In this document: positions 5,681 through 6,174 of the stretch, piece after piece
How positions within the stretch are numbered: the first letter of the stretch is position 1
How the letters are laid out: every line of letters starts with the position of its first letter
Origin: Emticicia sp031378715
GTDB taxonomy: Bacteria > Bacteroidota > Bacteroidia > Cytophagales > Spirosomataceae
Assembly: GCA_031378715.1 (NCBI GenBank)
Contig: JANNEN010000077.1
Coordinates: 1-6,174, forward strand
Length of the DNA: 6,174 nt
Reading direction: 5' to 3'
Translations under genes and position numbers: made by a program
Notes under the pieces: generated by a model
The model's input: the letters and a program-made list of their open reading frames with translations, nothing else
Databases searched by the model: none
What the model was told of the DNA's origin: nothing

Positions 5681-6007
5681 ATGAAAACGAACATAATAAC
5701 CGATAATACAATTGTAAACGTAGGCGGGCGAAAGAAATTACCTACCAAGAGCATCATCAACATGGATGCTGATGTAAACTATACCATTATTACGATGAAT
5801 ACGGGGCAGAAAATAATCGTAGCCACGACTTTAAAAAAAATCGAAGCCAAAGTTTTGGCTTATAAAAACTTTGTAAGAGTCAATAAATCAACGATTTTGA
5901 ATACTGATTATGCCCGTTTGCACGAAAATACGTTCGTGCTACCCAACAAGCGAGTGGTAGAATTTTCGAGAAGAAAATGGAAGCGATACCAAGCAGAAAA
6001 TCTTTGA
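5681..6007 (+). CDS. Stand-alone LytTR DNA-binding protein (108 aa)
   Basis: A cytoplasmic transcription regulator consisting of almost nothing but a LytTR domain (about residues 11-104). Visible family features are I-I-N-M-D-A-D-V-N-Y-T at 25-35, A-T-T-L-K-K-I-E at 48-55, F-V-R-V-N-K-S-T-I-L-N at 64-74 and the basic end F-S-R-R-K-W-K-R-Y at 95-103. There is no receiver domain, so it cannot be controlled by phosphorylation in the standard way. Stand-alone LytTR proteins are common in Bacteroidota. The ATG lies 10 nt after the stop of paralogue 3 and just before a strong terminator, so it is the last gene of the operon. Its position suggests that it controls this operon, or that its level tracks expression of the secreted proteins; this is inference. 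It is clearly distinct from the response regulator at the left of the window. Confidence 0.9.
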   Translation: MKTNIITDNTIVNVGGRKKLPTKSIINMDADVNYTIITMNTGQKIIVATTLKKIEAKVLAYKNFVRVNKSTILNTDYARLHENTFVLPNKRVVEFSRRKWKRYQAENL

Positions 6008-6034
6008 ATGTAATATTCATGGGGATAGACACCG

Positions 6035-6070
6035 AGAGTTGGAGCATATCATTTGCTCCGACTCTTTTTT
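6035..6070 (+). terminator. Rho-independent terminator of the operon
   Basis: A 12-bp stem is formed by AGAGTTGGAGCA (6035-6046) and TGCTCCGACTCT (6054-6065), all Watson-Crick except one U-G pair. It has a 7-nt loop and runs directly into a T tract through 6070. It lies 27 nt after the LytTR stop codon and ends the plus-strand unit. Confidence 0.9.
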
Positions 6071-6174
6071 GTGAATCGGTATTCAGGAAACTTGGGTATG
6101 TGTGTAAGTCGCTTTTTGAGGATTTATTCGATAAACCAAACAATATTCCTTCAAAAAAGTGTTAATTTGTAATT
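6071..6174. other. Intergenic end of the window, no feature seen
   Basis: The 104 bases after the terminator show no convincing gene start on either strand. The open frames crossing this part overlap the LytTR gene and the terminator and look like chance. An AT-rich TTAATTTG at about 6163-6170 is one base off a -7 box, which may point to a gene beginning beyond the edge. Confidence 0.4.

Noticed and set aside
5880..6165. Two open frames (one on each strand) over the end of the LytTR gene and the terminator
   Set aside because: Both overlap the LytTR coding region and read through the intrinsic terminator hairpin; neither has a recognisable product.

Overview
The window looks like a Bacteroidota chromosome segment, most likely from the Cytophagales (Emticicia/Runella/Arcicella-like). 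The reasons are AT-rich intergenic DNA, no Shine-Dalgarno sequences before the starts, -7 boxes of the TAnnTTTG type, LytTR regulators, a lipocalin-like lipoprotein, and secreted proteins of the 'YN..LD.F.YYNGTAW' and 'NGR.G.G....P.GTLH' kinds. The genus is inferred from style only; there is no marker gene.

Layout. The left end (1-158) holds no convincing gene, only a possible 36-residue C-terminal tail in frame 1. A LytR/AlgR-family response regulator lies on the minus strand (159-911). A 219-bp intergenic region with a candidate promoter separates it from a divergent small lipocalin-like lipoprotein on the plus strand (1131-1547). The next 424 bp without a gene contain a 216-bp nested inverted-repeat element (1595-1810) that resembles a MITE or REP-type element, then an 8-bp direct repeat spaced 42 bp apart and a TAnnTTTG-type box just ahead of the main operon.

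The main operon (1972-6007) has four genes spaced 9, 9 and 10 nt apart. Three are paralogous, cysteine-free exported proteins of 316, 505 and 403 residues. Each has nearly the same signal peptide, one or two copies of a roughly 75-residue module marked by W-K-H and ending (in the canonical copies) in G-F-T-K-L-G, and a shared C-terminal beta-rich module ending in Y-K-I-x-I-T-Y. The fourth gene is a 108-residue protein made almost entirely of a LytTR DNA-binding domain. A strong intrinsic terminator (6035-6070) closes the unit.

Interpretation. The operon looks like a small, locally duplicated family of phage-tail-fibre-like surface or secreted proteins, co-transcribed with its own LytTR regulator. 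They carry neither the S74 self-cleaving chaperone nor an obvious type IX secretion C-terminal domain. The shared ends and variable middles suggest a family that diversifies by module duplication and exchange. What the proteins bind, and whether the LytTR protein or the nearby response regulator controls them, cannot be decided from the sequence.
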